Source: Limnanthes douglasii subsp. nivea (Eukaryota > Streptophyta > Magnoliopsida > Brassicales > Limnanthaceae). Taken from it: a stretch of 64,000 nucleotides of DNA. The position numbers and the translations under genes were made by a program. The notes beneath the pieces were generated by a model. It was not told the origin of the DNA. It did no database searches and worked only from the letters and a program-made list of their open reading frames with translations. The DNA lies in the NCBI GenBank assembly GCA_036936605.1, contig JAUPFV010000002.1:166665739-166729738 (forward strand). The letters are read 5' to 3'. Below are positions 32,621 through 44,447 of this stretch, piece by piece (positions within the stretch are counted from its first letter, which is position 1; every line of letters starts with the position of its first letter).

Positions 32621-33355
32621 GCAAAACAATTTAACAAAGCTGTTGGAGGATTGCTTAATCAACTAGAGAATCCACGTGATCAAAATAGTACGTATGGTGG
32701 AAAAGCTTGTCAAACCACTTTGGTCTTGATTCAAGCTAATTGATTTCAACAAATGAGAAAGTGTCTCGATTGTACTCTTTTTCCCTTGTTCAAGTTTTGT
32801 CCCAATGGGTTTTCTTAACAAGGTTTTTAATGAGGCAATTGTTTCACTTCACCATTTCCCATTTGTTGAAATAAAAGCCCAAGGCCCATCTACACCAAAA
32901 GCCACGTCCTTGGAGGAGGGAAGGGTCTGATTTCCAGCTTATATCATTAATACATTGTGTTTTCAATATTAAAGCATTTTGTTTCCAAGAAAAGCCTTAA
33001 TTGTTTTAGAGGCATGCATTATGTTTCCAAGAACAGCCTTAATTGTGTTCAAGGCTAGTTCTTTCTCCTATAAAAACTATGTACTCAGAATTCTAATGGT
33101 TAGACTATCTTTGATTCTGAAAAAACTTCTTAAGTTTTACTCTTCTCTTCTTGGTGTGTACTATCCACAAGAAAACCTGTTCTTCATTTGGTGCGTCATA
33201 TCCAAAGGAAGATCAGTTGGAATATCAAAGGCCTTTCCACAACCTTTGTGTGACCTATCGATTCACATCCTTTGATCCTTGAATCATTTTGGGTTCCTGG
33301 TTGCAAAGTTATCCCTATCCCATTTCAGAGTGCCGATTCTAGGAGGAGTTTATCA
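32485..33355 (+). repeat. 3' LTR of element A
   Basis: Preceded by a purine-rich tract (GTGCGAGAGGA, 32474-32484) that serves as the PPT. Begins TGATGTGATCC in the middle of the pol frame and ends TTTATCA. Pol would continue to about 32743 but for an in-frame stop at 32618. Confidence 0.85.
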
Positions 33356-34251
33356 CTAAGCAATAGGGTTTGCAAGACCTCGCCACGATTATGCTATTAT
33401 GACACAAGTTGTCTAAGCTATGCAATGAGCCCTATTGAGCTCGGAGTTATAAGGATCTCCAGAAAGCTCAACAAACACATACTCCATAATGGACAACAAA
33501 TGTGTATAGCAATAACTAAGGTAAATCATGCATCAATTCAAACATGTTTTAAATAAATAAAACCAAGAGTTGTGAGCAGTATGACAAGTTTTAATGTTTA
33601 ACAACAAAAAACAAGGAAATTAATCCACCAGAACAATGGTGGCAAATATTACTTAGAACTACTTGGTGGAAGTCCTTTGGAAGGGTCAACAGAGGTATTA
33701 GTCTATGTGTTCGTTTGAGGGGCCACGATCAAGCTCGGTGCTGCAGACTCTGCAAGATGGGCAAGAGAACCCAGGTTTATACCAGGATTCAAGGCTATTT
33801 CATTGTTAATCATCTATGTTGCAACTGTAAACATTTGCATTTCCCTTTCTTCAACAGCTGTTTCTAACTTTGTCTACCACTGTTGCCGCTCTCGTTCGAG
33901 CTGGGCATGCTCCTCTTCCACTTCTTTGCTCAACCCTTTTCTCCTGATTGTTGGTCTGATCCAGCAAGTTTGTGTTTTGTGCCTACAGATCGTTATTCCT
34001 CTTTAACAAATTCTTGTTCTGGTTCCGCACCAATTTATGACTTTCGGATACAGTGGCTACCCTCTGATCGGTGCACTTCACAGTCTCCTGCAGGATAGCA
34101 GCTACCTTCTCCAACTTGCCTTTTGCTTATAAGGCTTCATGCTTGAAGGTCTTTGCTGAGCTATATGCATGCCTGAAACGGATGACCTCGGTAGTGCTGT
34201 GCTTAACTGAGCCAAAAACCATGGCTTCGGGTTTCCTTTTTTCCATGGCAG
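33356..34251. other. Tat-element flank right of element A
   Basis: No domain that I can name. It leads without a break into the antisense ORF of element E2, so it is probably the 3' non-coding part of that Tat element. Confidence 0.35.
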
Positions 34252-35645
34252 CTATGTTAGCATGGGACATATTTTGATAGCCAAGTATAAACGAGTTATG
34301 TCAGTATGGGACATATTTCTCCCAGCAGCTTGTAAAGTTTGTTCTTCACCAACTCTTGTTGTTGTTGGATTGGGAGGATGACCTCCTTCCTTGGAAGTAG
34401 CTTCCGCACCATCCTCTTCGTCTTTGATCTCAAATCTCCTCGTGGTTAGGGGAACAACATCTACAATAACCTTTTGCTTTTTATTCCTCCGCGTATCAAG
34501 AGCGCCAGAAAGGGTCTCCTCATCTTCATCCTCTCTTTCTGCTCGGATTTTAGAAGGTTGGGCAGCTTCAAGCACCTTCAGTGGTTCCATTATCATTCTG
34601 CTCGACAACTTTTCCTTTCTTTTTTACTATGTATAATTCCTTTGTTCGCAAGAGGCAGCAGGAGCTGAGGATGAGTCCCCAATTTCACCAGCTTTTTGGG
34701 TGACTTGAGGCACGGCAAGCAAGACGCCAGTGTTGTTCTTCTCACGAAGTATTTTCTCTAATAGGGATTTGAGGCATTCTCACTTCTTCTTCTGTGATAC
34801 TGAGCTCGGGGATTGACCACAATCCTAATTTCAAGTAGTTATACCGGGTGAACAGTCGCTCAAGATCTTGCTACCAAGCTTCAAAAGCTAAACTACTAAC
34901 TCTGATAAAAGGTTTCACGTAGTCTAGTGGTCTCCCTTCTTTCCACCAGCTCTGTTTGGATAGCTCACCTAAAAAGAAAGACAAATATAATATTTTAACA
35001 GAGTTCGTGCAAATCTTTATCTAATGTGAACTAGTAGTACTTACAGTTTTTCTTTCATTTTCTTTCTAGTTGAAGGTTTAAGATGGGGGTACTATGTTCC
35101 TAGTTACCCGACACAAAGACGAAAGGATTTTTCCAATTTCTGTCAGAGAAAGAGAGTTCAACAATTTTCTTAACACCTTTATAGTGGATGTCGAAGAAAG
35201 GGGTCCTGGCCAATTTTGTTACATCGGTACCAGATAGTAGGTCTGGCAAGCATATTTTAGTATTTAGTTAGCGTGAACTAAGGACTATGTTGAGCAACAG
35301 TCTCCAACCATTCGCAGACATTTGCATAGGGCATGTACCGAGCACACTGAAATAATCGCGAATAAGCTCGGGCAGTGGTAGCCTCAACCCCCAGTCAAAT
35401 AAAGTGGTGAGGAGGCATGTCTCTATTTCTTCCGTTTGATAGGGATGTTCGCCTAGACTGGGAGCCCTAATAGTCACATCCTCAGGGATATTACATTTGT
35501 CCCTGAGGATGGCGATTCCATCGTCATCTAAGTTAGTGTACTTAAAGGCTATCTGAGAAAAGTAGTTTTCTAAATCCTCGATGTCTTCATATAAGGCCTC
35601 CGTAATTTTGTCGAATTTACTCTTCGTTGCCCTTTTTGGTGTCAT
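34252..35645 (-). pseudogene. Antisense ORF of Tat-like element E2 (Transposase_28-like)
   Basis: On the minus strand, opposite to the LTR, a frame starts at 35645 (M-T-P-K-R-A-T-K-S-K-F-D) and has PYQTEEIETCLLTTLFDWGL, R-L-P-L-P-E-L-I-R-D-Y-F and LGTCPMQMSANGWRLLLNIV. The pattern of a helix followed by P-L-x-x-x-I-R-D and then A-N-x-W-R-L-L recalls the gypsy-associated family annotated as Transposase_28 or putative gypsy-type transposon. After several stops, 34608-34252 is a Glu/Lys-rich piece. Extra ORFs in antisense between pol and the 3' LTR are reported for plant Tat-lineage elements. Function unknown despite the family name. Confidence 0.6.
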
Positions 35646-36151
35646 GGTTTTTCTACAAAATGCAATTAGGTAAAGATATGAATCAGAATGACTATGATGG
35701 TGAGGACAGGTGATTTGATTTTGGGAAACGCCTACTAATAGAGGTTCAAAACCTTAAGTCTAGGGTTCTCTCTAGTATTCAGCATAAAATGGTTACTTGA
35801 TAAAGAAATGTGCTACTTAGGTAATAACGAAGAAGATAATAGCAAGGGCCTTAGTTAAAGGTGGAGAGAGTTTTCCAGCAGCGTTCGAAGCAAAATAAAT
35901 TTGAAATTTGTGATTTTTTTCTAGTGAAAGGGGTAAGTTTTTAAATTGACAAAGTGCTTTTCACAAAGGCATGTGAATCGTGATGTCATTAGTTGATTGA
36001 AAGTTACGCCAGAAATCTGAATCGCTAAGATATTTCCAAGAAACGGCGATGTCAGAAACTGTGACGGTTCGAATTGTTATGTGGATAAGTAAGGAGTTTA
36101 ATTAATGTTTTAAGTTACAGGCTTATTACTATTTAATAACCCTATAAACTA
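35646..36151. other. Leader between the antisense ORF and the LTR of E2
   Basis: AT-rich, no open frame of note. By comparison with element C it would hold the promoter of the antisense ORF, but I do not see a clear TATA box. Confidence 0.35.
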
Positions 36152-36161
36152 GGGGGAGCCC
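36151..36161 (+). other. Polypurine tract of E2
   Basis: AGGGGGAGCCC immediately upstream of the LTR start TGATAAGGGGG. Confidence 0.65.
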
Positions 36162-36818
36162 TGATAAGGGGGTATTCCGCCAAATAAGTACGAGCACGAG
36201 AAGGAGTAGTACGACCTTGGATTATGACAAGCAATGAAGAAAAGAACGGGCTATACAGTGTTGGCGAGCTCAAAGAATAGCAGGGACGAACTCAAAAGTG
36301 AGAACGAGAATGAGAACGAGGATTAATACGCCATTGATGAGCTCAAGGTATATCGAACTCATTATAAGACTCAGCTCGAAGACAAATACAACATTGATGA
36401 CCTGAAGAACAGATTGAGCTCGAAGACATCAGGGAAAGAGTTGATCGACTGGGTTAGAAATGAGATGAACAGGTAATCAAGATTAAGTGAGGACCTAAAC
36501 GAGGATAAACTGAGCATGTGACCAATGAGCTCAGCCCGACTTAAAGTAAATTAGACTTAGCATTTTCTTACTTATTATATAAACGCACGGTTTGACCCTT
36601 GAGTCAAACCGTGTTAGTTATTTGTTCCACGATTATAGGGATAGTGATATTAGTGGGATAGTGGCGCTTAAAGCGCGAACGTTTGTAACTGCCCACTAAT
36701 CTTTGTATTATAAATATGGAAGACCTATCTACGAATAAATGGATCTTTTTTGGCTTATCTCCTTCTTGACTAAAATACTGAACGCTTTACTGTGGTAGAA
36801 CTTGTTATTTCCTTAACA
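36162..36818 (+). repeat. 3' LTR of Tat-like element E2
   Basis: 657 bases, TGATAAGGGGGTATTCC to CCTTAACA. It shares its first ten bases and its closing pattern with E1 and G, and GTTTGTAACTGCCCAC inside resembles GTAACCGCCCAC of G, but it does not align with the E1 LTR over most of its length. A perfect-looking hairpin (CACGGTTTGACCC and GGGTCAAACCGTG, about 36586-36615) lies in it. The upstream PPT marks it as a 3' LTR. Confidence 0.7.
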
Positions 36819-37629
36819 ACCATCCAAGTGTAAAAATAGTTTGTGGTTGTGTTTCCCATTTACCATTATAAATTTCAAATAACCGGGTAGCTCTAAGACC
36901 GATATTTCCCTTAAATAGAACGAACTCCCGCATTTTTTCGATGAACATTCTCGGCGCTTCTTAACACACCCCGGTTTGGGGTTATGGTTGTAAACCCCGT
37001 ATCTGTCGCACCTGAAATGCATCTTAGGAATTTTCCCACTTTTGCAATCATCTTCGTCTTTACTACGTAATACAATGAATCCCGTCTTTTTGCTTTCGGA
37101 TCCGACCCATATAACCAAATCGGATTTGGTGTACAAGGTATCTGTAGTAAAACTTTTGGTGTCATCCACCATTGAACATGGCGGTTGGTCCTGTTCCTAC
37201 AAATGGTATGTGCTAATTATATAAAAGCATCCTTAATTTTAATTAAGCCGGTCACCCAATTATCGTCCAATGAAAATGTAGGCTAAAATTAACATGACAA
37301 AATCGCGAAATTGATCCTAGTGATTTCAACAAAATCGCGAAATCGTCAATTGTGATTTTGACCAAATCGCGAAGAGTGTGTTCGCAATCATGTCAAAATC
37401 ACGAAAACCCACTTCGCGATTTTGACAAAAAACATGCAATTTTGCGAATTCGGGTTCGCAGTCCATCACTTTTGGAGTGTAATGTGTTCGACAATCGAAT
37501 TGATAGTAGAAAAAACTCGAAAAATACCCAAGCTTGGGTTTCGAGATGGTCCGTGAAAGGCTCCTCCTTCTTCGACGCAAAATCATCAATATTGTAGCTA
37601 AATTCATCATTCAAGTTGCTCAAAATCAT
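36819..37629 (-). pseudogene. MULE 2 transposase, N-terminal part (FAR1-type)
   Basis: The minus strand begins M-I-L-S-N-L-N-D-E-F and D-D-F-A-S-K-K-E-E-P, then F-T-D-H-L-E, matching MULE 1 residue for residue at most sites. After a non-coding stretch (perhaps an intron, 37400-37180) a FAR1-like zinc-binding region follows: KMHFRCDRYGVYNHN, then KKCGSSFYLREISV and NGKHNHKLFLHLDG. In MULE 1 this last phrase continues into the transposase core; here it ends exactly at the LTR of E2. So the gene is cut after about 190 residues and the catalytic core is absent. Confidence 0.78.
37290..37445. repeat. AAATCGCGA-rich cluster at the MULE 2 start
   Basis: AAAATCGCGAA or its complement TTCGCGATTTT occurs five to six times in 155 bases, on both strands. 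Similar clusters lie in MULE 1 (about 9695-9800) and inside the PMD element (about 15745-15865), so the motif travels with this MULE group; it may be a transposase-binding site or a regulatory array (inference). Confidence 0.6.
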
Positions 37630-37769
37630 GGATTTGTGTGTTTTTTAGGATATTAGATTAGTTAGAGAGAGAAATCTATAGGTAGAAGAAGAAGAAGAAG
37701 TTTTTTTTGTTAAAAAATTGGTTTTATATATGAAGGGTATATTGGTTATTTCAAAAAAACAGAAAAATA

Positions 37770-37853
37770 TGATTTTGGGGTCTCATTATAGCCAAAAGGT
37801 GTCCCAATATAGCCTTGACCGTAAAAGAAAGCATAATAAGACCAAGCACATAA
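37770..37853 (-). repeat. Terminal inverted-repeat end of MULE 2
   Basis: Reading outward on the plus strand: GGGGTCTCATTATAGCC, then a variant GTGTCCCAATATAGCC, then AATAAGACC. The same GGTCTCATTATAGC block ends the PMD-bearing element. Confidence 0.55.
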
Positions 37854-37879
37854 GACAATATTTAAAGTGGTTTGGATTG

Positions 37880-38659
37880 TGAAGAAATCCTACATCTAGA
37901 GACAACATACATTCTTTTATATACAAGTAAGTTAGAGAAACACTATAAAAACAAATGACATCATTTTTTTGTAAAAAAACGATGACATGATTCAGAGAAA
38001 GTTGTCTTCAGTATTTATCAAATCACCTTACTTATCTCTTCAAATACCTAAAGCTAACTCTCACTCTTTTAGGAAATATGCTGCTCACGTAATTGCACCA
38101 CCACAGTCACGCCATGTCACATCACACCGGACATTGTATAACAATATCTTCTTCTATTTCAAGGTTTATGAGAAACACTAATTTTTCATCAGATGCTCCA
38201 AATTAAAGCCCACTAATGAACAACTAAAATAACTTCTATTACACTAATATAGGAAACCTCATAAATAACAAAAACCTAATTAATATAGAAGACCAAATTT
38301 ATATAGGAAGAGCCAATTAATATAGGAGACATAGTAAAATAGAAGACTCAACTTTGGTCCAGTTATCGTGCTATGGTCTAGCTCGCATCAGATTATAGTG
38401 GTGCTTCAGATCAGCTCACTTACGACCATCATGCTTCGGCTCAACACATGTTTCTTTCGACATAATAGTCCCTTATGTTGACAACTCCTCTCAACCCTTA
38501 GGATCCAGCATATGTCTCCGACCGTAAGTTACAACTCAAGCTTCACCGAGAGAGTTTTAATAGTTTTTGCCTTTACATGTCTTCAACATATCCAATTATG
38601 CTCATATAGTTTTACGTAATTACATCTGTTGACAAGTTACTTCTAGCCTACACATAACA
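37880..38659 (-). repeat. 3' LTR of copia element H (left limit approximate)
   Basis: On the minus strand a PPT, CCCTAGGTGGAGAAT (38674-38660), is followed by TGTTATGTGTAGGC, the LTR start. The body has an internal repetition of AATATAGGAGAC-like words (38240-38350). The far end, which should read ...CA on the minus strand, could not be fixed. Confidence 0.55.
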
Positions 38660-38689
38660 ATTCTCCACCTAGGGTTATATTAACTCCAG

Positions 38690-39725
38690 TATCTGTTGCA
38701 TATAATATTCTACTCTTTATGGACTAGCTCACCTGCATCCCAGATTTGCACCACTCTCATGCAGTTCGTGAGATTTGAAATTGGTAATACCTTGGCCAGA
38801 GTATCAGAAGGATTTTCCTTTCTAGCAATCTTAGACATATTCATTTTCTCATTCTCCATCACATCTAAGATGAAGTGTAACCTAATGTCCACATGTTTAG
38901 TTTCGTCATAGAACTTTAGATTCTTTATTAAATGAAGAGCACTGATGAATCATAGAACAAATCACATCTTGCTCCACACTAGTTAGTTCACTCAACAATC
39001 ACTTCATCCAAATAACTTCCTTCATGGCTCCCTAGCATCCATATAATCAAATTTTATAGACGATAGCACAACAAACTTCTCTATACATGACTCTTAGCTA
39101 ATCACTCTTCCAAGAAAAATAAATAGATACCTAAAGTAGGATTCATTGTTTTTAAGGCAACCTGCATAATCAGTGTTCACGTACACTCTCAGTACTATAT
39201 CACCCGTATCATTCTGATTATAACACAACCCTATAGTAGGCAAGCCCTTCAAGTATCTTATAAGCCACTTGAATGAATGCTAGTGCGACTTTCCCAGATT
39301 TCATATGAATCTACTCAGAACACTTACAATGTAGGAAATTTCAAGTCTTAGTTGGTATCTCCAGCATATACTTCATATTTTCTATTTCGGCTGGTGCTTG
39401 AGTGAAACTGATTTTGAATTGGGAACTAATATGAGTTCCAACCGTTTTTACTTTGGACATCTAAAACTTTCTTAGAATTTATGTATATATTCTCGTTAAG
39501 ATAAGAATCAACACCCTTTTAGTTTGTTCCTACTGATCTCAACACCAAGTATCATCTTAGCCTCTCACATATTCTTAAGCTCAGACTCTTCTTTCAGATG
39601 AGTCTTTACCGTTTCATTTTCCTCCAACCTTTTCCAGCTATTAGTATGTCATCCATATACAATAACAATAAGACTCGTCTCTCCATGTGTATTACTCCAT
39701 TCTAATAGACAAAATTACCGTAGCA
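38690..39725 (-). pseudogene. Copia element H: C-terminal RT and RNase H
   Basis: Minus-strand reading: LLLLYMDDI (RT catalytic box, YMDD, near 39645-39660), a region resembling the Ty1 RT thumb, then RNase H ending VDIRLHFILDVMENEK and ENPSDTLAKVLPISNL, the standard Ty1/copia RNase H tail. Many stops. The N-terminal half of the same RT lies at 55152-55420, separated by the whole of element C. Confidence 0.8.
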
Positions 39726-39730
39726 GCTAC

Positions 39731-39989
39731 TGATAAGAGTTTGTATGATAAGTTATATAGTTTTATGGGAGATTTAGACTTTTATGTAAAAGTAAAAGAC
39801 TATAATGCCGTAAGACCTCTTATGTAACAAAATTTGTTAAAATTAAGTCCTTGCGCCTATATATAACGACCAAGTTTGATATGAAATGGATTCAAACTTT
39901 TGATCAAACTACTTTTTACTTCTTAAATTTCTCTTTATAAAAGTTACTTTCTACTATTTCTCTCTACAAAACAGATTAATACCACATCA
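39731..39989 (+). repeat. 5' LTR of element C
   Basis: 259 bases, TGATAAGAG to CACATCA, with CTATATATAACG as TATA box near 39860. Confidence 0.78.
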
Positions 39990-39990
39990 A

Positions 39991-40010
39991 ATTAGCGACT
40001 CCGTTGGGGA
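39991..40010 (+). other. Primer-binding site of element C
   Basis: ATTAGCGACTCCGTTGGGGA right after the LTR. It resembles the TGGCGACTC...GGGGA site of Ogre/Tat elements, with the first bases altered. Confidence 0.55.
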
Positions 40011-40124
40011 CCTTTTTCAATTGGTACCTTGTTTTTCTTGATAAAAAACCGTAAACTATTGCTTTTCTTGTTTGATTTTGACTGTTCTTGCTCGATTACC
40101 TAAAGCTATTTTAATCGAAAATAG

Positions 40125-40901
40125 AGCCAATGAATGAAAACGAACTTATGGTTCGAAAAAGCAGTTGAGACATTAAAGCATGATTTACAATGAGAGAAAG
40201 GTAAGAATGATGAGTCAATACCAGCTCAACAGACTCAATCGGATATTGAAATGCGAATGAACCAGTTATTAGATAAGATCACAACTCTGAAAGAAAGATA
40301 TGATCGAAGAGAGCAGGATCTTATCTAGTAACATGATTCCGAAGGGATCCATTTCTATTTAAGCGATTTTGATACAGCATTCTGAATGCAATTTGTGGGA
40401 AGTAAAGAGATGCAGGCCAATGGAGATACATTAATATAGTGCAAAGAAGCAGTGGGAGAGAAACTTAAGGACTATACTAAGCGATTTGTGTTAACTAAAG
40501 CTAGTTTGGATAATTGTGGAGAGTTGGTAGCAATGGCATCATTTCGACAAAGATTTTTACCAAGAGACTTAGCTAATGAAACAACAAAACGAAGAGCTTT
40601 GACCCTTGGAGCGTTGATGGATCAAGTGGAGGATCAAATTAAGGTAGAAGAATCGACTAGAGTTTGAGGAGTTGTTGGGTCCGGTCAAAAGAGTTCAGGA
40701 TATGTGCTAAATAATCAAGGGCAGTCTTCGAACTCAGCCCAACCAACACGCCCAAGGAACAATAATAATTTGCCTCTTCGATATGGAGGGTATTCAACTA
40801 ATTCGACGGGGCATCAGTTTCAGAGACCAATGCCCAATAAATGGATAAGTCCGGAGTACTATGGTGATTTAACTGAAAATGTTGCTGCAATCTATGAAAA
40901 G
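40125..40901 (+). pseudogene. Gag of element C, cut by element B
   Basis: Open pieces include K-D-Y-T-K-R-F-V-L-T-K-A-S-L-D-N-C and R-Q-R-F-L-P-R-D-L-A (40452-40667), which fit the C-terminal half of a Ty3 capsid domain, followed by a Gln/Asn/Pro-rich linker (40704-40904). Stops precede and separate them. The reading ends at the start of element B. No zinc knuckle remains. Confidence 0.6.
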
Positions 40902-41744
40902 TGATAAACTCCTCCTAGAATCGGCACTCTGAAATGGGATAGGGATAACTTTGCAACCAGGAACCCAAAAGGATTCAAGGATCAAAGAATGTGGATCGAT
41001 AGGTTACACAAAGGTTGTGGAAAGGCCTTTGATATTCCAACTGATATTCCTTTGGATATGACGCACCAAATGAAGAACAGGTTTTCTTGTTGATATTACA
41101 CACCAACAAGAGAAGAGTAAACCTTAAGAAGATTTTTCAGAATCAAAGATAGTTTAACCATTAGAATTCTGAGTACATAGTTTTTATAGGAGAAAGAACT
41201 AGCCTTGAACACAATTAAGGCTGTTCTTGGAAACATAATGCATGCCTCTAAAACAATTAAGGCTTTTCTTGGAAAGAAAATGCTTTAATATTGAAAATAC
41301 AAAGTATTAATGATATAAGCTGGAAATTAGACCCTTCCCTCCTCCAAGGACGTGGCTTTTGGTGTAGATGGGCCTTGGGCTTTTATTTCAACAAATGGGC
41401 AATGGTGAAGTGAAACAATTTCCTCATTAAAAACCTTAAACAAGGGAAAAAGAGTACAATCAAGACACTTTCTCATTTGTTGAAATCAATTAGCTTGAAT
41501 CAAGAACAAATTGGTTTGAAAAGCTTTTCCACCATACTTACTGTTTTGATCACGTGGATTCTCTAGTTGATTAAGCAATCCTCCAACAGCTTTGTTAAAT
41601 TGTTTTGCTCTTGATCGAGTTGTTGGACCAGCCAGTAAAATAAGAATATCTTCAACTTCAAGCTCATCTTCTTTTTCAAGTTGTTCATTTGGTTCTTGCA
41701 CATTTCCATGTTCTAAGCTCCGTGTGTCATCTAGGATCACATCA
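40902..41744 (-). repeat. 3' LTR of element B
   Basis: 843 bases. On the minus strand it begins TGATGTGATCC at 41744, directly after the purine tract GTGGGAGAGGA, and ends TTTATCA at 40902. About 28 bases found in the other LTRs are missing near 41437. Confidence 0.85.
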
Positions 41745-44447
41745 TCCTCTCCCACTTAAAAATAATTTGACCTCAAATCCATTTCATCTGCGATAAAAGG
41801 AACCAAATCAGAAACATTAAAGGTAGGAATCACTTTATACTTACCTCGTAGGTCAAGTTGATACGCATTATCAACTTGATCTTTTTTGTTACTTCAAATG
41901 GTCCATCAATTCTAGGCATCAATTTTGACTTCCTCTCTTCTGGAAATCTTTCCTTTCTTAAGTGCACCCATACTTGATCTCCAACCTCAAAAACTTTCTC
42001 ACGTCTTCCCTTGTTTGCTTGTTTGACATATTGCTCGGTTTTCTTTTCTATGTTTTTCCTTGCATCATCATGGATCTGTTTTACAAGTTCAGCTTTCTTT
42101 TTCCCATCTATGCTAGTTCTTTCACTCAAAGGCAAAGGAATTAGATCCAAAGGAGATATTGGGTTAAATCCATAAACAATTAGAAAAGGAGAGTACTTAG
42201 AAGCAGAATGCATAGAATGATTGTATGCAAATTTAACATGCGGCAAACATTATTCCCAAGTTTTCAAGTTCTTTTTAATTAATGCACGTAGAAGAGTGGA
42301 CAAAGTCTTATTTACTACGTCTGTTTGTCCATCAGTTTGTGGGTGACAGGTAGTAGAAAATAAAAGCTTAGTCCCTAACTTAGACCACAAAGTTTTCCGA
42401 AAGTAACTTAGAAACTTAGTGGCCCTATCTGAAACTATCGTTCTAGGCATGCCATGCAAACGAACTATCTCTTTAAAGAACAGATTAGCAATGTGCAACG
42501 CATCATCAGTTTTGTGACAAGCAATAAAGTGTGCCATTTTAGAGAATCGATCAACAACCACAAAAATGGAATCCGTACTAGTTCTAGTCCTAGGCAATCC
42601 AACTACAAAGTCCATAGATATATCATTCCAAGGATGCGTAAGAATAGGTAAAGGAGTATACAAACCGTGGGATTGAACCTTAGAATTGGCTTGTTTACAA
42701 GTAGCACATTTGTCACAAATTCATTCAACATCCCTCCTCATATGTGGCCAATGGAAGTGATCCAACATTACTTTGAGAGTTTTAGCTATTCCAAAATGTC
42801 CCATTAAGCCTCCACCATGGGCTTCTCTAACAAGTAAATCTCTCATGGAACAATTAGGCACACATAAACGTTTATCAAAGAATAAAAATCCTGCATGCCT
42901 ATAGAACCGCCCTGAAGCAAACTTTTCACATGCTTGATACATCTTTCCAAAATCAGAATCATTTTCATATAAACTCTTAAGATGATCAAATCCTAAAATC
43001 TTAGCTTCAAGAGTAGTGATTAAGGCATACCTTCGGGACAATGCATCAGCAACAATATTTTCTTTACCTTGTTTGTATTTGATGACATATGGAAATGTCT
43101 CAATAAATTCTATCCACCTTGCATGTCTTTTGTTAAATTTTTGCTGACCTTTTAGGTGTTTGAGATATTCATGGTCAGTGTGTATGACAAACTCCTTTGG
43201 CCACAAGTAATGTTGCCATGTTTGCAAAGCTCGAACTAAGGCATACAACTCCTTGTCATAAGTAGGATAGTTTTGAGTAGCTCCTCCAAGCTTTTCACTG
43301 AAATAAGCTATGGGATTTTTATCCTGCATCAAAACAGCTCCAATCCCAATTCCAGAAGCATCACATTCAATCTCAAAATTTTTAAGAAAATCAGGTAATG
43401 TCAAGACAGGAGCATGAGTAAGCTTCTCTTTTAAGGATTGAAATGCTTCTTCTTGAGCTTGTTCCCACTTCAAACCAACGTCCTTCTTTATTATTTCAGT
43501 GAGTGGTGCAGCTAAGGTGCTGAAATCTTTGACAAAACGCCTATAAAATCCTGCAAGGCCGTGGAAGTTTCTCACTTCTCCAACTGTTTTTGGACTTGGC
43601 CATTCGCGGATTGCCTTAACCTTTTCCTCATCCACCTTAATACCATCTGCACTTATAAGAAAACCTAAAAAGACAAGATTATCGGTACAAAAAGTGCATT
43701 TCTTAAGGTTAGCATAGAGATTTTCCTTCCTAATTACACTTAAAATCAATTTCAGATGGTGAACATGTTCTTCTAAGCACTTGCTGTAAATTAAGATGTC
43801 ATCGAAATATACTACAACAAAAACTCCTATATAATCCCTTAGAACATGATTCATTAACCGCATGAATGTACTAGGTGCATTAGTCAGCCCAAATGGCATT
43901 AGTAACCATTCATATAGTCCATGCTTAGTTTTAAATGCGGTTTTCCGCTCATCCCCTTCTTTCATCCTAATTTGGTGATAACCACTTTTAAGATCAATCT
44001 TACCAAAAAAATGCTAGAACCATGCAATTCATCTAACATATCATCTAATCTAGGTATAGGATGGCGATACTTTACTGTTATGTTGTTGATGGCTCTGCAA
44101 TCAACACACATTCTCCAGCTTCCTTCTTTCTTGGGCACAAGTAGAATTGGTACCGCACAAGGACTCATGCTTTCACGGATATGTCCTTTTTCCATCAGTT
44201 CACTGATTTTCCTTTGCAATTCTTTTGTCTCCACTGGATTAGTTCTATAAGCAGGTCTGTTAGGAAGGGAGGCTCCAGGTACAAAATCTATTTGGTGTTC
44301 GATGCCTCTAATTGGTGGAAGCCCCTTTGGATTGTCTTCAGGGAATACATCTTCAAATTCCTGCAAGAGAGAAGTCATCTCACTCGGCAACACCGGTGTC
44401 AAGTTATTTAAACTCATAAGAGTTTCCTTAAACACAAAAAGTAACAT
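41486..44447 (-). pseudogene. Pol of element B: RT, RNase H, integrase
   Basis: The best-preserved pol in the window. From 44447: linker and RT start ([39 protein letters not shown]); a frameshift near 44010; then 414 open codons (43965-42721) with the RT core, YFDD box at 43798-43809, RNase H ([13 protein letters not shown] and [14 protein letters not shown]) and the zinc-binding part of integrase, ending in a nonsense change where D-R-C-x-x-C should follow. Integrase core at 42663-42250 has [16 protein letters not shown] and [13 protein letters not shown] of the DDE triad reads D in this copy. The C-terminal part runs to 41486 inside the LTR. No chromodomain seen. Confidence 0.88.

Larger units (their letters stand above)
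27011..33355 (+). mobile_element. Element A: full-length chromovirus-like Ty3 retrotransposon
   Basis: Two direct 871-bp LTRs (27011-27881, 32485-33355) enclose PBS, gag, zinc knuckle, truncated protease, RT, RNase H remnant and integrase. Both ends match those of element D, for which a target duplication proves the boundaries. Flanks of A are GAGGT on the left and CTAAG on the right: no duplication. Left flank is Tat gag; right flank leads to a Tat antisense ORF and a different LTR. A therefore probably joins two sites by recombination. Two LTRs of one copy should be near-identical; they differ at scattered sites, so it is not recent. Confidence 0.88.

Noticed and set aside
25561..36818. E1 (25561) and E2 (36162) as the two LTRs of one element
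   Set aside because: They share only the first ten bases and the closing pattern; the interiors do not align by eye, and they rather look like two related families.
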